Below, piece after piece: positions 47,457 to 61,620 of a stretch of DNA of 64,000 nucleotides. Made by a program: the position numbers and the translations under genes. The notes under the pieces were generated by a model. It did not search any database and was not told where the DNA came from. It saw nothing but the letters and a program-made list of their open reading frames with translations. Source of the stretch: Drosophila miranda (taxonomy: Eukaryota; Arthropoda; Insecta; Diptera; Drosophilidae). How positions within the stretch are numbered: the first letter of the stretch is position 1; every line of letters begins with the position of its first letter. The stretch is from the NCBI RefSeq assembly GCF_003369915.1, contig NC_046674.1, positions 26,973,657-27,037,656 on the forward strand. The letters run 5' to 3'.

Positions 47457-50400
47457 CTAGGCCCCCATCATCAGCTGCTCGAAGGCATCCTCCACATTGC
47501 TCTCGTCCAGAAGATTGAGATTCGCTATGTGCGGCATGGTGGCACTGCGACTGAGCCCACCACCGCCGTAAGCAGCCACACCACCAGCATTGCCGCGACC
47601 CAGTCCCAGTCCCGCGGTGGACACGTTACCATTGGAGGTGCTGGTCAGGGAGCTGAGCGACTTGCGGGCCGCCGCCGACAGCTTCTCGCTGGTCTTTGTC
47701 CGATTGATGGCGGTCCTCCGACTGGCGGCAGACGAGCTGCTCGTGGCGGTGGTTGTCATTGTAGTGCGCAGCTCCTCTACCTGCCCACCCGTGGGCGACT
47801 TCTGTCCGGAGAAGTAGGCAGCCACTGTGCGCTGCTTTTCGCTGACCTGGGCCTTATCGATACCCGCCTCGTAGAGCTTCGGCACGGCCAGGGAGTGGCC
47901 GGACTTGCAGCGCCGGAGCTCCCCGGGTCCCGAGGCGAGTGGCTGGCTGTACTTGGGCTGGCCCTGACCCAGTCCCAGTCCGCCCTGCTGCTGCTGGCAG
48001 ATCTGGTTCCAGGAGTCGCACTTGCTCAGGCGATTGATGCGGGATCCGGCTGAGCCCTGCTGCTGCTGTTGGACATCCTCGTCTTGGCTGCGGCGGCTCA
48101 TGGAGCTGAAGGCACTCACATTGTTGAACACTATATTGTGGGGTATCTCGTCCTCGGGCGGCACCTGAGACATTGGCTGTGGCGTTGCCGGCGTCTCCAC
48201 GATGCTGGGCTTCTGCTGCTGCTGATGCACCACTGTGGTGGAGGTGATTACGGAGGTTGTAGTTGTGGTGCCGGCGCCGGCGCCACTCTGCTTATTCAGC
48301 TGCGGGCTCTGGTACGCATTGGGCACGTAATGGTGCCTCTGGGGCGGTCCAAATTTCTTCAGCAGCGGTGCAGTCTCCTTCGGCAGCGACGACTTAACTA
48401 TGTCTGGTGTATCCGCCGGTGCCGAGGACTTATACTCCTCGTGCTGCTCGTAGTAGGCCATCCGCTGGGCGGTCTCCCGCTGCTCCAGCACGTTGCCCAA
48501 ACTCTTTCGCCTCAGCTCGTTGAGGCGCTGCAGCTCCTTCTGTTGCTGTTGCAGCTGCAGCTGCTGCTGCTGCTGTTGTGTCCGGACGGAGATCGAGGAG
48601 CTAAGCGACTGTTGGGACATCACACGGTTTTTCAGGGGCTGGTTATGGTTGGTTCCCTCATATCCGGTTATGTCCTCGCCCTGGATGGTGTGGCTGCGGG
48701 TGCTCAAGCGGGGCCGGCTGCTGCCGCTGTTGGGCGGCGCCTGTATCGGCTTATGGACTGGAAACAGCTGCGGTTTCGTGCTGCGATCGACTGGCGGTGG
48801 TGCAGGTGTGGGTACGGATACGACTGCGGTCGGTACTGCGACTGGGACCGTGCTGTGCATTGGATTTGGTGTCCAGCTGGTGCTCCCCAATGACAGCGAG
48901 GAGCTGGCATTCGAGTGCTCCGAGGTGCGACGCATTCGCTGGCTGAGCGACATGGACATGGATGATTCCGGCTCGTGCTCGTGTTCATCCCCGGACTCGT
49001 CCAGCGGGTAGGTGACCACGTACGATGTGTGCGTCTCCCCCAGGTAGCCTCCGCTTCCGCCCCCCACATCGGACCGGGTCTGTGGCGGTGTGTAGGTGGG
49101 GTTCGCTTGGTAATTGATCAGCTGAGGAGGAGCCACAGGTGCCACACTGGTGGGAGTGCCTGGCAGTGAGGTGGATACTGGCGCATACTGGGGCTTCCGC
49201 TGCGGCTCGAAGCTGCTCAGCTGCGGGAAGAGCGGCTCCACCATTGGGGCCTGGTACTGGCGACCGTCCGGCGATAGACATATCCCCGGCTTCGGGGAAC
49301 TGGGTGCCGTATGGGATTGTTGTTGTCCTCTGCTTCTAGGGAGTGCAACTGGCGCCGGAGCAGGTGCTCCTGGTGGTGCTCCATTGCCATTGCCACCCAG
49401 CTGCTTCATGGTGTACAGCAGCGACTTGGCCGCCCTCGAGTTGCGACCGAAAACCTCATCATCGCTTAGGTGGGCTGTTCTCCGTCCGGCCACGGTCACA
49501 GCTGTCTGGCTGCGCGGCTTGCGCATCACCTTCGTCTCGGCCCGATACTCCAGCATGTTAGTGTCCGAGTCCAGGTCGAGATCGTCATCCGTGTTGTCCG
49601 TGGTCAGGGCATTGGGTACGGTATGGAAGCTGGTTGGACTGTTGGCCGGACTGTTGTCTACATCCACGGGACTCGTCACATAGTCAAATCTACGAATAGC
49701 TGATCCCCCTGATCCTGCGCCTGCACCTGCCCCTGGCAGGTATGTGGGATTTGAGCTGGTCAGCACTAGGGGTGCTGCCAGGGGATTGGTCAGTGCCTCT
49801 GCCTGATCCACGGCACTGGGCAAACACGGTTGGCTGCGGTAGTTGTGTCGGTTTTGTGGGTTGCGGCTGCGCACTGGCGAAAAATCGGCGTACGTGAAGG
49901 ATATGTTGGTGGGTGGCGGTGGCTGATACAGCTGCTGCCGAGATCCTCCATGTGAACCTCCCACTCCCACTCCCGCTCCAGCCACAGTTCCGGGCTCCAT
50001 GGCATTGGGTAGCGAAGGCCGTTTCCTGAATTCGCTGAGTGCTGCTGGCGGACCCTTGGAACGCAGCGAGTTGTGACGCTGCAGGTAGCCATGGCCCCCG
50101 TTGGAGCTGCCCACAGGATAGGGCGACTGCTGCTGTTGCTGCTGCTCTAGGTTGTCCCTCAGCGAACGCTCCTCAAAGTGATGGGCCTTGCGACGGAAAT
50201 CGCTGTTGTCCACCTTCGGCTTGGCCACCCAGGGCAGGCCGATGGGCGAGGTGGCCGTGGAGGCAGGCGACGGCGTGTTGCTGTACGGTGTCCGTGCCTG
50301 CAGGTGCTGCTGCTGTTGGGCTGGAAGCTTGCCCTGACCTGAGGGCTGCCATACAGAGCCTGGCTGTGGCTCCGACTTCTTGGCGATGGGCTTATAGATG

Positions 50401-52909
50401 CTAGGAGCCGCTGGCGGATCCTGATCGATGGGCCGGAACACGGACTGGGGTGCGTGTATAAAGTGATTCAAGGGCGGCTGCTGTTGTTGCTGTTGTTGCT
50501 GCTGCTGCTGCTGTTGCTGCAGCTGCAGCTGTTGCTGCTGTTGCCTCTGGTGCTGCAGGCGCACCTCCATCTCCTGGCGACGCTGCCGCTCCAGCTGCTC
50601 TTGCTGCTGCCGCTGGCGGTCCAACTGCTGCTGTCGCTCCGCCTGCTGGCGTTCCAGCTGCTGCTCGTAGTACTCCCGCTCCAGGCGGACGCGCTGCTCG
50701 CGCTCGTATCTGGCCTCTTGCTCGAGGAGCAGCTGACGTTCGATCTCCTGCCGACGCTGACGCTCGGCCTGGGCCTGGGAATGGGCTTGGGCAGCGGCTG
50801 TCGCTTCCGCCTGTTGCTGTTGCTGTTCTCGTTGGAGATGTTCTAGCTGCAGCTGATCTCGTTGGATTTTTTCTCGTTGCATCTGGTCCCGTTGGGTCTG
50901 TTCACGCTGGATGTGCTCTCGTTGTATTTGCTCTCGTTGGATATGCTCTCGCTGAAGCTTCTCTCGTTGTTGCTGTTCTCGTTGGATCTTATCACGATGC
51001 TCTCGCTGCATTTGTTCTCGCTGCCGGTGCTCTCGCTGGTGCTGCTCTCGCTGGTACTGCTCTCGCTGCATTTGCTCTCGCAGCATTTGCTCGCGCTGAA
51101 GCTGCTGATGATGCTGGTGCTCCTGCTTGGCCCACCCTGGCACATGGCCGGGCACTGGCGGCGGCTTACCCTTGGTCACGGTTGCCGCCGCCCCAGTTTC
51201 AAAGGTGTGCTTGATGTTCCCGAACTTGTGCGTCCAGTTGGACACACTGCGCCCTCCGCCACCACCACCCCAGCCAAGGCCCGTCTGATGGCTCTGCTTG
51301 TTGATGAAGGCCAGGAACTTGTGATCGTTTTCCGTCTTGGGCTCGAAAGGTGGTACGGCATTTTGTACGCGCCGCTTAACGCTCACCTGAACAGCACGCT
51401 TCAGCCCCAGATGGGGACCATGGTCGTGCACGTCTTCCAGGTCCGAGTCCGTGTCACAGTCGGCCATGTATTTAGCCTTTGCCTTGGGTATATCGATTGT
51501 GTTCGCCCGCTTCATCATATGCTTTTTCGCACCATTGAAGCGAGTAGAGGATGAGCCGGAGTTGGATCCATCCTGCTGTCCTCCCTTTTGGGCAGCCTCA
51601 TAGCTGGCAAAGCTGACCGCATAATCCCCGGACAGAGGGCGTCTGTTGTTGCTGCTGCTATTGTTGTTCGGTCTCAGCTGGGATCCCTGAGATTGGGGGG
51701 CTGGAATCTGCTGCACTGGTTGCTGCGGTGGCTGTGGCTTAGGCTGCTGCTGTTGTGGCTGCGGCACAAACTGATTGGGTCTGTAGAGCTGAACGGGCGG
51801 TATGATGGATCCCGAGCTGGCATTTTTCTCCAGTGTAAAGCCCTTGTTGTTCTCCAGCAGCAGCATGTCCTCCATGTAGCGCCTGGCATCCGCCAGCTCC
51901 TCTCGGCTGACACCCACCGTGTGGCGGCTGTTGCGCTGCCGTCGCTTGGCGAACCGTGACTGCCGGCAGTCGGACCGGGGGTCCTCCATTCCTATCCCAA
52001 GCTCCAGTTCCATATCCTCCTGGGTGGGAGAGGCCTCTTCAGAGATGCCGCTGCTGTTGTTGTCCGCCGCCGCCAGTTTCTCCGGGGCATTGAGTCCACT
52101 CTGGAGGCGGGCAACGAGTCCAAGGAGAGCCTGACGCTGACCCCCGTCGACAGCTAGCTCCTTGCCCTGCTTCAGGGAGCTCTCCAGGCGGCTGAGGGCG
52201 TCCGTTACCTCCTCGAGGAGGCTGCGATGTGCCTCGCTGGCATCGCTGCCGCTCCGCTGTTGTAGGGTGTCCCTCAGTCCGGCGGCCAGCAGGCGCAGAT
52301 CCTCGCCACTTTCCGTGCCCGAATCCTCCTTCGAGGGTACACTCAATCTGCTCACTCCCGAAACCGTTTCCGCTCCCGCTCCTGCTGCTGCTGTTGGTGC
52401 TGCCTCTGCTGCTGGCATTGTCTCTGGCTTGGCTTTGTCCCTGGCCCTAACCACTGTGCTAACCTGACCACTACTCTGTTTCCTACTGCTAATGCTACTA
52501 CTGCTAGTGCTGCTGCCGGCTGCTCCTGCTTTTACTCCTGATTTTGCTCCTGATTTAGTTGCTGGCAGGGCTGACTCACCCTGCTGCACCGTCTGGACAC
52601 CGTCTGTTGTGGATGTTGTGGATGTCGAGGATGTTGTGGATGTTGTGGCCTGCTCTGAGAGCTCTACTTTGGCCAACTTTTTGGTGACACTCTCGCTGAC
52701 TTTGCTCTCCTTAGAGGCTGCGGAGGCTACCTTCTTCTCTACCTTCTTCTCCTCCTTAGGCAGCTCCTTTTTGGTGGTCTCCTCTTCGTTGTTGTCGTCG
52801 TCGTCGCTGTAGTCCGTCACCTCCTCGATGATCTCCTCATACTCGCTGGCACTGCTCTCCTCCTCCGCCTCCTCCTTTGGCTTAGAGGCTGCGGCTGAGT
52901 TCTTTTTCT
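47457..52909 (-). CDS. Smoothelin-like gene: 5.4-kb exon with low-complexity and coiled-coil region, own stop
   Basis: Acceptor CGCCGCAG precedes 52909, and the first codon is completed in phase with the exon ending at 54020. About 1,817 codons follow to TAG at 47457. Composition by region: acidic/lysine N-terminus, Ser/Thr-rich stretch, an ordered block SREELADARRYMEDMLLLE, then a ~200-residue run of QRE-type repeats (about 51110-50480) that should form a long charged coiled coil ending in polyQ. Pro/Ser/Gln-rich disordered sequence follows, and the exon ends DESNVEDAFEQLMMGA. Short conserved-looking islands (for example KAKYMADCDTDSDLEDVHDHG and ITGYEGTNHNQPLKNRVMSQ) may be binding motifs. 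The in-exon stop implies an isoform lacking the CH domain. CH-containing isoforms need an internal donor that I could not place. Confidence 0.88.
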
Positions 52910-54019
52910 CTGCGGCGCACGATGATTCACAGTGGAGAGAAAGTGAGAAAGTTAGGAGATAAAAGGAGAGACAGAAAGAGACAATATTTAAAAGGCGAGC
53001 AATGAGAGCTCAAAGGAACGTAATGACGACATCAAGCAAGACAACAAAAGCTCGGGTCTTGGGTCTTGGGTCTCGGGATGTCGAGGAACTCGAACAGAAA
53101 ACTCAGATGCTTAAGCCGGAAGTAGTTTAAGAACTGCGTTTATACATATCATTGATAAATTGTTCCTTTGAATAATATGAGGATATACTCGTACACACAT
53201 GGTTCAATAAATCTCGGACATATATATCCGCAATATACATATATCCGTGGCGGTTTCCGTTTCGGGGCATCTAAGCTTTTGTGAAATGTCTCGAGCAAAA
53301 TTAACAACATACAAATAGGTGTATATAGTTAAAAATTTTGAGATATCAGAGATATAAAATGTGTGAATCGATGGATCAATTCCAGTTCTTTGTGGGTGTT
53401 CGAAGTGGGACAGCGGAAGGGGTTCTTGACAGACGTTCGCACTGAGTGAAACGGTAACGAAATAAAAAACAAAACAACGATAACGATGGAAAATAACGAT
53501 AACGATGACGAGACGACGAGTGCACGACTTTCTTTACACAATTGAGAGAAATAAATGTTCTTTGTTGGGGAAATAATCTTGGAACATGACTTAAAACAGA
53601 GCAAAATAGTTGTTGAGGTTGTGTGTTATACCTTTTCTTTGGGAGGGGGCCTAAACGCGCTAATCGATTAATCGATTAAGGCTCTTCTTCTACTTTTAGT
53701 TTCGATTAACAGTTTAGATTTCTTTAGCCTAGAGCCTAGAGTTGCTGTGTGCGCTTTATCCTACAAGATACAGATACAGAACACAATATATAGACACTTT
53801 GCATCCGATTATCGATGGTGGCATCTCCTTATCGGTTTTCGGCTATCGGTTATCGCTGGATATCACTGGAGAGTGGAGTAGAGTGATTTTTGTGGTTTGT
53901 GGAGTGGAGTGCAGAGAGAGCAGCTTCCTATAAGAGCTGCTGGTTCTGGTGCTGTTGCTGTTGCTGGGGTTTTCTTGGGGTGTTTTGCTTAGAAGATAAA
54001 TATAGAAATGGAGACTCAC

Positions 54020-54312
54020 CTTCGCGTTCCGCCATAAGTTCGCGTAGACGTGCACGGATCTTGCGACGCTCCTCGTAGGTGGAGGCCTGTTCCAGCTTCA
54101 AAAAATGGATGCGAAAAGAGGTTTGATTTGCGAGAGGTTCAGTCAGGGGCTGGTCAGGGACGGACTACACCTACCAATTGCTTTAGGATCTGCTCGTCCT
54201 GTATCTCCTCGATGTCACAAGTTGTGCGTGTAACTGGTGCTGAGGAGGCGCTGCTGCTGACCTTGCCAGTTCCCGATTTGCTGTAGGTATTGGTTATGCG
54301 TGTGGTTTTCAC
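54020..54312 (-). CDS. Smoothelin-like gene: exons of the second smoothelin-homology helix
   Basis: Exon 54312-54175 (46 codons) ends TCDIEEIQDEQILKQL. After a 79-bp intron, exon 54095-54020 encodes LEQASTYEERRKIRARLREL then MAEREG. Together they form the smoothelin N-terminal homology segment (coiled-coil, ERRxIRxxLREL signature), split by an intron in the middle of the helix. Phases join smoothly to the exons at 61689 (upstream, phase 0) and 52909 (downstream, phase 1). Relatedness to the region near 63300-63400 is plain. Confidence 0.88.
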
Positions 54313-55572
54313 CTAAAAGAGATAGATATGAGTGTGAATTAGCACAGGTTTTTTTTGTTTATCAACCGGAAAATTTTGTTTCATGTTTCCCCCCACCACC
54401 ACCCCCCCAGTTCCATCTCTCTCTCACTCTCTGTCTACGGGTGGGTGGTGCCATGCCGTGCCAGCTGTTCAGTCTGGCTAAATAAAGCACGATGAGCACA
54501 TTTGAAAGCCAACAATTATTCTGTTGCCAAGAAACTGGGGAGGGAGCCATCACTCGACCGACAATCGGTTCGACATTCAACGATCGATGGCCATGATAAG
54601 GCAGAAAGAAGCACTTTTTTGGGTCTGTCCTTAGCCATGACTCTTTTGCAGCGACTCTCTCTCTCCCTCTCCATCCCCCTTTGCAATTGCTTCCGACTGC
54701 AGTTGACTAATTGAACTGAACAACAGGGGGCATACCTCTCGTATGCGTAATCTGTGCTCTGGGGGTTCTATCTAATATAAATAACGTATGCAACACGTTG
54801 CCCCACAGGCTCCAAGGCGATTGTCACTCGATTGTTTACTGTTCTCTGTTTGTTTGTTAACGAATGAAAGACGAATCGACTGAAATCTTTATGGAAGTTT
54901 CGAGAGTTGACTTTCAATTTTTTTGTTCGATTGTTAATCAGTTATGGGAATATGCCTTAAATAGCCGAATCGATTTATACTTTACTGAACAATTGATATG
55001 TACATATATGCATGCGTATTCCATCGACTTTAGATGCTTATGGGATGTTTCGAAGAAATCTTGGGGCAGAGTATGGAGATAATGGTGAATTTTGAACAGG
55101 CAACAGAATGGAAAAGAAATCTACTCAGAGATCGCACTGCCATTGCAAAAGACAAACCCTTCAAGCCCTGTAACCCAATGGACCCCCAACGGTTGCTTCA
55201 CTTAGAATTACCAGCTCGTACATTGGTATACTCAAATAGAGTTCATTGACAGACATCAAGAACAAAGCCACGTTATCAACAAGAAATTATGGCATAGGCT
55301 TAATTGCCACAAATCACACACAAGAATATTCGGACAAATATTTCATCCGAATATTGCAAGCCCAAGGATCAGGCGGTTAAAACGTTTATAGACCTCTGAG
55401 ATACATATAAACGATATACGAGTATATGTATAGTACTGTATAGAGTGCAATTAAGTATACGACGTGTGGTATGTGTACTGCAGTTGCCTTTTGATGGGGG
55501 AATGCCGCAAATATGTATATCAACTCGTATATTTTTCCCTATTCTCCTTCTGCTTCTACCTCTCGGTCGCTA

Positions 55573-55607
<35 letters not shown>

Positions 55608-58600
55608 GTCTTTATCTATCTCTTTTGGTAGATTGTTTATATCAAAATTTGACCAAATTTGGTCAGCCAACAAATGGGGGGAAATTTTTCAAAAACCGAC
55701 TTCGAACATGTTCGAAAATTCGGCCGCAGCTTCCTGCCTCTCTGTCTCTCTACCTCTCTGTTCTTCTGCTCGGTTTTTCTTCCCACACGCGTTGCTATTT
55801 TTAATTATAAATTATTTAAGCACAAACACACACATGGAAACAGTTAGAGAGAGAAAGAGAGAGACAAATGTACATATTTCTGGTCGAAAAGAATAAAAAA
55901 ACATTCTTCATATTTTCCTCTCTATTCTCTTTCTCTCTCTTTCTCTCTCTATCTCTTTTTGTATATTTTTCTCTGTCTCTCTTGTTTTTTGTTGTTGTTT
56001 TGGATTTTCTGACCGAATAAAACTTTATATAATATTTTAGCGGGCCCCCACTCGTTATAAACAAATTAGAGCCAAACAAAATAAACCAAGAACAACAGTC
56101 TTAACAAAAAATTAATTGCCAAACATTTTTACAATATTTTTCTATTTTCATATACCTATATTTTGTTTGCCCTATATTTTGTTCTTCTCTTTTTGTCTTG
56201 TTGTTTTTTGTTCGTTTTTGTCAAAATGTGGGCCACAAAAAATTCAACAGTAAAAATGTCATTTCATTTGATTTAATTTGCATTCCATTTGGATGCTCTT
56301 TCGATATGATGATTTGAGTATTTCCTCAACCCACCCGCTCCCGTTGTCGTTTCTGTGAATCGGGACGCTCGGACGGGCCTTAAAGGCCCTTGCCAAAGTA
56401 TTTGGCGCAATTCCGACAAAGCGTGACTGTGTGCGAAAGGGGACGTTTGATATGGTAAAGATGGGGTAATGGTAATGCACCGATCAAGAGCGAAATGCAA
56501 CCATGCGTGAAAATCAAAAATGGTAATTGCATGAAAAGCAACAACACAACACAACAAAGAGGAAAGCAATTAAAAAAACTGTTTGGATCAACAGGAGATC
56601 GTTGGTGAAACGAAGGGCGGGGAAAGGGTATGGGAGGGGAATGGGTAGGAGAGTGCAGCTAACCAAAGCGAACATTGCATTTGGACTTAACAGTGGCTGC
56701 TGCAGTTGCAGTCAATGGCCATTGACTCAATCAATTGCTCAACATTTTGACACCATACACATCCACGAGGAGAAAAGCATTGGAAAAGAAAGAGAGAAGG
56801 TAAAGAGAGGGAAATATGGAGAGGTAGAGATAAAAGTATGATTTATGGACTCCAATTAGTACAGTCCCCCCGACCAGCAATGACCTCCCTCCCCGACCGC
56901 CCAAAGACCTTCTAAAACAACCAGCCAAAATCCACCCAATTTTCCATGGGAAAGAATGGTTTTTCATTCTCTGCTAGTTTCCACATTCAGACTTTCTTTC
57001 TTTTTCTTGTTTTTTTTTAGTACTTTTTTTTGTTACTTTTCTCTCATTCTTTTGTATTTTTAGCCTCTGGCAAAATGAGAATTATTTGACATGCAAAAGG
57101 CGAAGCAAAGACAAAGGCACACGCACAGACGCAGAAACACAGTCTCCAACAACAACAACAACAACAACGATTATGAAACGTCAGAAGAAAGGGAAGAAGA
57201 GGGAGACAAAGACGAAGACGAAGAAGAACAGGCAAAGGCAGAAGAACCAGAAAGAAAGTCCAACTCTGGAAAACGAAGCATGAAGTACCCTTCTTTTGTC
57301 TTGCAATTGGTAACAAAAATCTTATAAAAATCGATTAAATTGTCCCAAGGTAGCTGATAACTATATAGTGGGAGCGCTTTTTGCATTTTTTTTAAGCAGT
57401 CGCAAAAACAACCGAAATTATCAGCCCTTGGAGAGTGTATTTTGTTTTTGCATTCTCGGGCTTAAATTTTGGTGTGAACAGTTTTTTTTTTGTTGTCAGT
57501 TTGATATTTTAAAAAGGTTGATATATAGTAAATGTTTCCGTCAGTTGATCAATATAATAGTCATCTTGACATATAAATAGAACTAAAGTTTTCTAAGCAA
57601 ATTACTTCTAATCTACAGCCTGGAAAAAGGAAGGATCAACAATATACATACATATGTACATACATATGTGCAAATATTCTCATATGCATTGACAAAATTA
57701 GCATACCTCGCTATTTCAAGGGTAGAATGAGTGGCGCAATGGCAAGATCAGGGGGAATAGGGGTAACGGAAACCGGCTTTCCAGCTTTGAGGAACACTTG
57801 CCAGTGCCAGTCAGCCAGCCAGAAATCTGGTGGGGTACGCTACTGAGAAAGAGAGAGAGAGAGAAAGGGAGACAGTATTTGAGGAGGATTTGCCGCTTGC
57901 CGCCTCAGAATGTTACGCTCAACTAAGTACAGGGGCAACCACCACCACAAAAACACACCTAGGGGAAGCAGAACGGTCAACAGAAATGGAATTCCCGCCT
58001 GGGTTCCCACTTCGATCCATTGTGGTGGATAGATGGATGGATGGTGATCTATGTATGTATAGACTGAATGCCGCTACAATGGAACCTTATCAAAGAGCTT
58101 GCTTCCATGGGCAAACAGTTCATGCATGAATTATAAAAGGGTTCCCAGTACGTGTTTCCGTACAAATTCCATATACGAGAATAGTCGTATCTGCTCTGCT
58201 CTGCATTTGTAATCATTTCATTTGTAAGAGGGAGGGCAGGTAATGCCACTAGAACTGGTTCACGTGTTAACGACTTCACGACGACTCCACTGAGTGGGGC
58301 AACTGAAAAACTACGCATGCTGATTATTTGGAAACTTTAATGGACAGAAGAAGCACATACTCGAATGTATGTATGTAAGTAGCTCTACTCGGTAGTTGGT
58401 CAGTAAGTGAATGTTTGAACCAGTTTAAATGTGAAATTTTTTAATGGACAAGATCTCAAATAAAACATTTTGGGACTGACTCCAATGATGCTTGCTGCAT
58501 AGAGGAGGAACAGTTCTTGTAGTAATCATATCATTCCCCATTTTGTAAGAAATAGGGTGAGTTTTTCCTGTAAGAGGAATTCCAAGAAAAGAGATATGTA

Positions 58601-59979
58601 TTCCTTTTCCCTTGAATGCCAAAAACATTTCTGAAAAATGTTCGAGGCAAAATGGGGACCAAACTATTCTTTTGAGTAATGGAAATTGGATGCACAGTGT
58701 TGTAAGTGTAACAAGAAATAAAGACAATCTTTAGAGAGGACTCAAATGTTTGGATATATGACAACTCTGGACTCTTTGCTGATCCTCTCTCTCCGGTTCA
58801 TCTTTTTAACGATCTTTTTAGCTTATGAAACAAATCATTCCCTGTCGCACACTATTCCAAGCTGTAGACTTTATCTGCAGACCTGTACACATACATACAT
58901 ATATATTTAGCTGGTATATATCTGTTTGTATGTATCTGACAAAGTCCCAGAGCATAGGCATCGAATAGGGGAAAATATCTGCTGTGTGATCTGTGGGAAA
59001 TTGGTATTTGGTTCACACACAAGTGGAAGAAAAACGGGAACATCACATGCCACAGAGTCGGCAGCGGCGTTGCAATGTGCGTTTGCTGCCCCATGCACCA
59101 TGCACCACCAGCTAGCTTCCTCTTCCCTGGCCACCATGTGCGTCTCTGTCTGCAAGTTGGCCAAAAAAAAAAAACACAGAAAATGCTCCTCCAACCATAG
59201 ACCGTAAAAATACTGCCTGCCCCGTCGTTGTAGCTATTTTTGTCGAAATTTTCCGTACATTTGACGCTCTCATTCATGCATCCCTCCTCCTCCCTTCTAT
59301 CACTCTTTCTTTTTCTCAGCTCTGTTTTTAAAAAGTATTTATTTATTTGTTGTTCTCTGCTGTGTGTATACTCACACACATCTACAAATACATATGTACG
59401 TATGTATGTTTATATATAGTATATAGACAGAAAGAAATATATATGTACATATATCGGTTTATATATAGCCCCCGATGGTGTCGTCGTCGCCGCTGCTGTG
59501 CCTCCTCCTTTCATTCAGGTGCATTTTGAGGTGTCGTGACAGAAATTCCTCTTTTCGCTGCTGCGACGGACGGACGGACGGACAGACAGACGGACGGGCA
59601 GCAAATTATGCGCACTAAAAATAATTGACTCAAACAGCTGCTCTACGTCTCTCCTCCTTCGCCTTCTCTCTCTCGCTCTCATTATTTCCTTCTTTTCTCT
59701 ACCAATCTATCATATGCCTCTGTCTCTGTCCAGAGTATGTTGGGAGACAGGGTGAGGGGGCCATCCTGAGCTGCTCCCACAATAGTTGCCATTGCCATTG
59801 CGTATCGGTATAATTGAGAGAGTACCAAACCCAAATAGGCCACTGCCTGAGAGCAGGAAATGCATGCCTTTCCTCCCCTTCTAACTGTTCCCAAACGGTA
59901 AGTTCCGTTTCAACAATTACGCCAAATCTTAGATCAGGGGAATGCCTCACCTTCTTGGGAAATACACTTTGCCTTGCCT

Positions 59980-60840
59980 TGCCGCGCTCTCTCAATCAGA
60001 ACTTACGCTGTGCTTTTTTTTTGCTGCTTGCTTGCGGTTCTTTTGCTACCGCTACCGCTCCCGCTCTAACTGCTGCTGGTGGCTGCTGATGCTGCTGGCT
60101 GCTTCTCCTTGCGGTTCTATGGCCCCGCTGCTGATGATGCTGATTCTGCTGATGCGATGCTGCTGTTAGACCAAATATGGATTCGACCGACACTCGCGCG
60201 CTCGCTCTCCCGCTCGCTCTCTCGCCACAGGGAAATAACAATATTTAACAAAACTGCACAAGAAAAAAATAAAGAGCGAAGAAGCCAGAAACTTGTCTTC
60301 TTTTGTTATTCTACTGCTTCTTTTTCTTTTCTACTTTTCAACTTTTTGTTTTATGTTTTTTTTTTATTTATTCTAAACTTTGTTGTTTGCGAGAAATTCT
60401 TTCTTTCTTTCTTGGCACTTTTTGCTTTCTTTCTTTCTTCTTCGCCTGCCTGCCTGCTGCTGCCTGCTTTCTCTGCTTTTCGTCGGATCAAGTAGTTCTT
60501 CGCACAAGTGATCGATGCCGCCTCTGAGTGTGTACTGACGCCGTCTCTGTCGCTGTCGATTCGGATTCGGAGAGATGCCGCTGCCACTGCCACTGCCACT
60601 GCTGCCACTGCCGATGGCGATGCTTGCTGCTCTGACCAGCCAGGCGGTGCCCCTCACATCACGCATACGGCGGCGCACACGGCACACACAACCGCAGGCA
60701 CCAGCAGCAGCAACAACAACAGCGACAGCAAGAGAGAGAGAGAGAGTGCACAGAAAGCGACAGAGAGAGAGAGAGAGAGGCAGAGAGAAAGAGAGACAGA
60801 GTGCCAGTGCCAGTGCGAGTGCGATCACTCACTCGGTGAA
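59980..60840 (-). promoter_or_regulatory. Candidate alternative promoter / 5' UTR of the smoothelin-like gene
   Basis: Locally GC-rich DNA with many CGCTCTC and GAGAGA elements, CAG/CTG repeats and CpG-rich clusters such as ACACTCGCGCGCTCGC. It stands out from the AT-rich intron around it. Fly alternative promoters often look like this, with GAGA elements and a low-complexity 5' UTR. No TATA box or clear initiator was fixed. Confidence 0.3.
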
Positions 60841-60959
60841 CCGTTAGTCAGGCACGTGCTTGGCTCTGGGACTCTGTTGAGGTTAGGTTTGGAGTTTTGC
60901 ACGATCACATCCCATACGGTGGACAGGAGAAGACAGAGGAGCCAAAGAATTAGGAAACG

Positions 60960-61285
60960 ACCGACATTTTATATACCCTTGCAATTCAACCATACTTTAT
61001 TTGGTATGTATTTTTTATAGCCACTAAGATTATTTGGAAGATCCCTGTATATTCAGCCATATGATATGGTCATTTGATGTTAATATTAATAAATGTATTA
61101 ACAGGCAAAGTTCATGTAACGAAAGACCTGTTCTCACAAAGACCTGTTTTTCTTGCGAATGATAATCCAATCCTTTCGGTTCAAATTGAGAATATTCTTA
61201 TTTACTAGTGTACTGTATGTATATACATATGTACATATGTCTGGTCAAAATTATAATACCTTTTTGCAAGCGTATGAAAAGAGAG
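60960..61285. mobile_element. Remnant of an interspersed repeat flanked by a duplicated segment
   Basis: It begins near TATACCCTTGCAA and ends near GGTCAAAATTATAATACC, both recurrent in degenerate Drosophila repeats. It is bracketed by two related ~60-bp segments (about 60835-60895 and 61287-61345) sharing GTGAACCGTTA, CACGTGC and TTGAGGTTAG. No coding sequence. Confidence 0.4.
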
Positions 61286-61620
61286 ACGCATTCAGTGAAC
61301 CGTTAATCGAACACGTGCCTGAGCCACATTTGAGGTTAGTTTGGGGATTTTCTATAGTTGATGCAGTGGTGATGCGGAGGGGGACGGAAGGGAGAGATGA
61401 TGGAGAGATACTCATGCCACGAAGTGGGAAAACCAACACTTGTTCCACTCTCTAACTCATTCAAGCGATTAATTGGTCACTCGCCTATAAGCTACTGAGA
61501 AAATTGCATGGTTTAGTTAGGGATTTCCTAAAAAGAAAGTACATTCTGACACCTGTCAATTTTCTTAGGATAGACTTCTTAAAGAGAAGGGATTGAATGG
61601 AGGTCTACACTCGTTCCTTT

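Noticed and set aside
47286..52812. Long plus-strand frames opposite the 5.4-kb smoothelin-like exon
   Set aside because: Leucine-rich antisense shadows of CAG-rich coding sequence.
60508..61020. 170-codon plus-strand frame rich in RERE and THTA
   Set aside because: It arises from GAGA and CAG repeats and opposes the direction of the surrounding gene.
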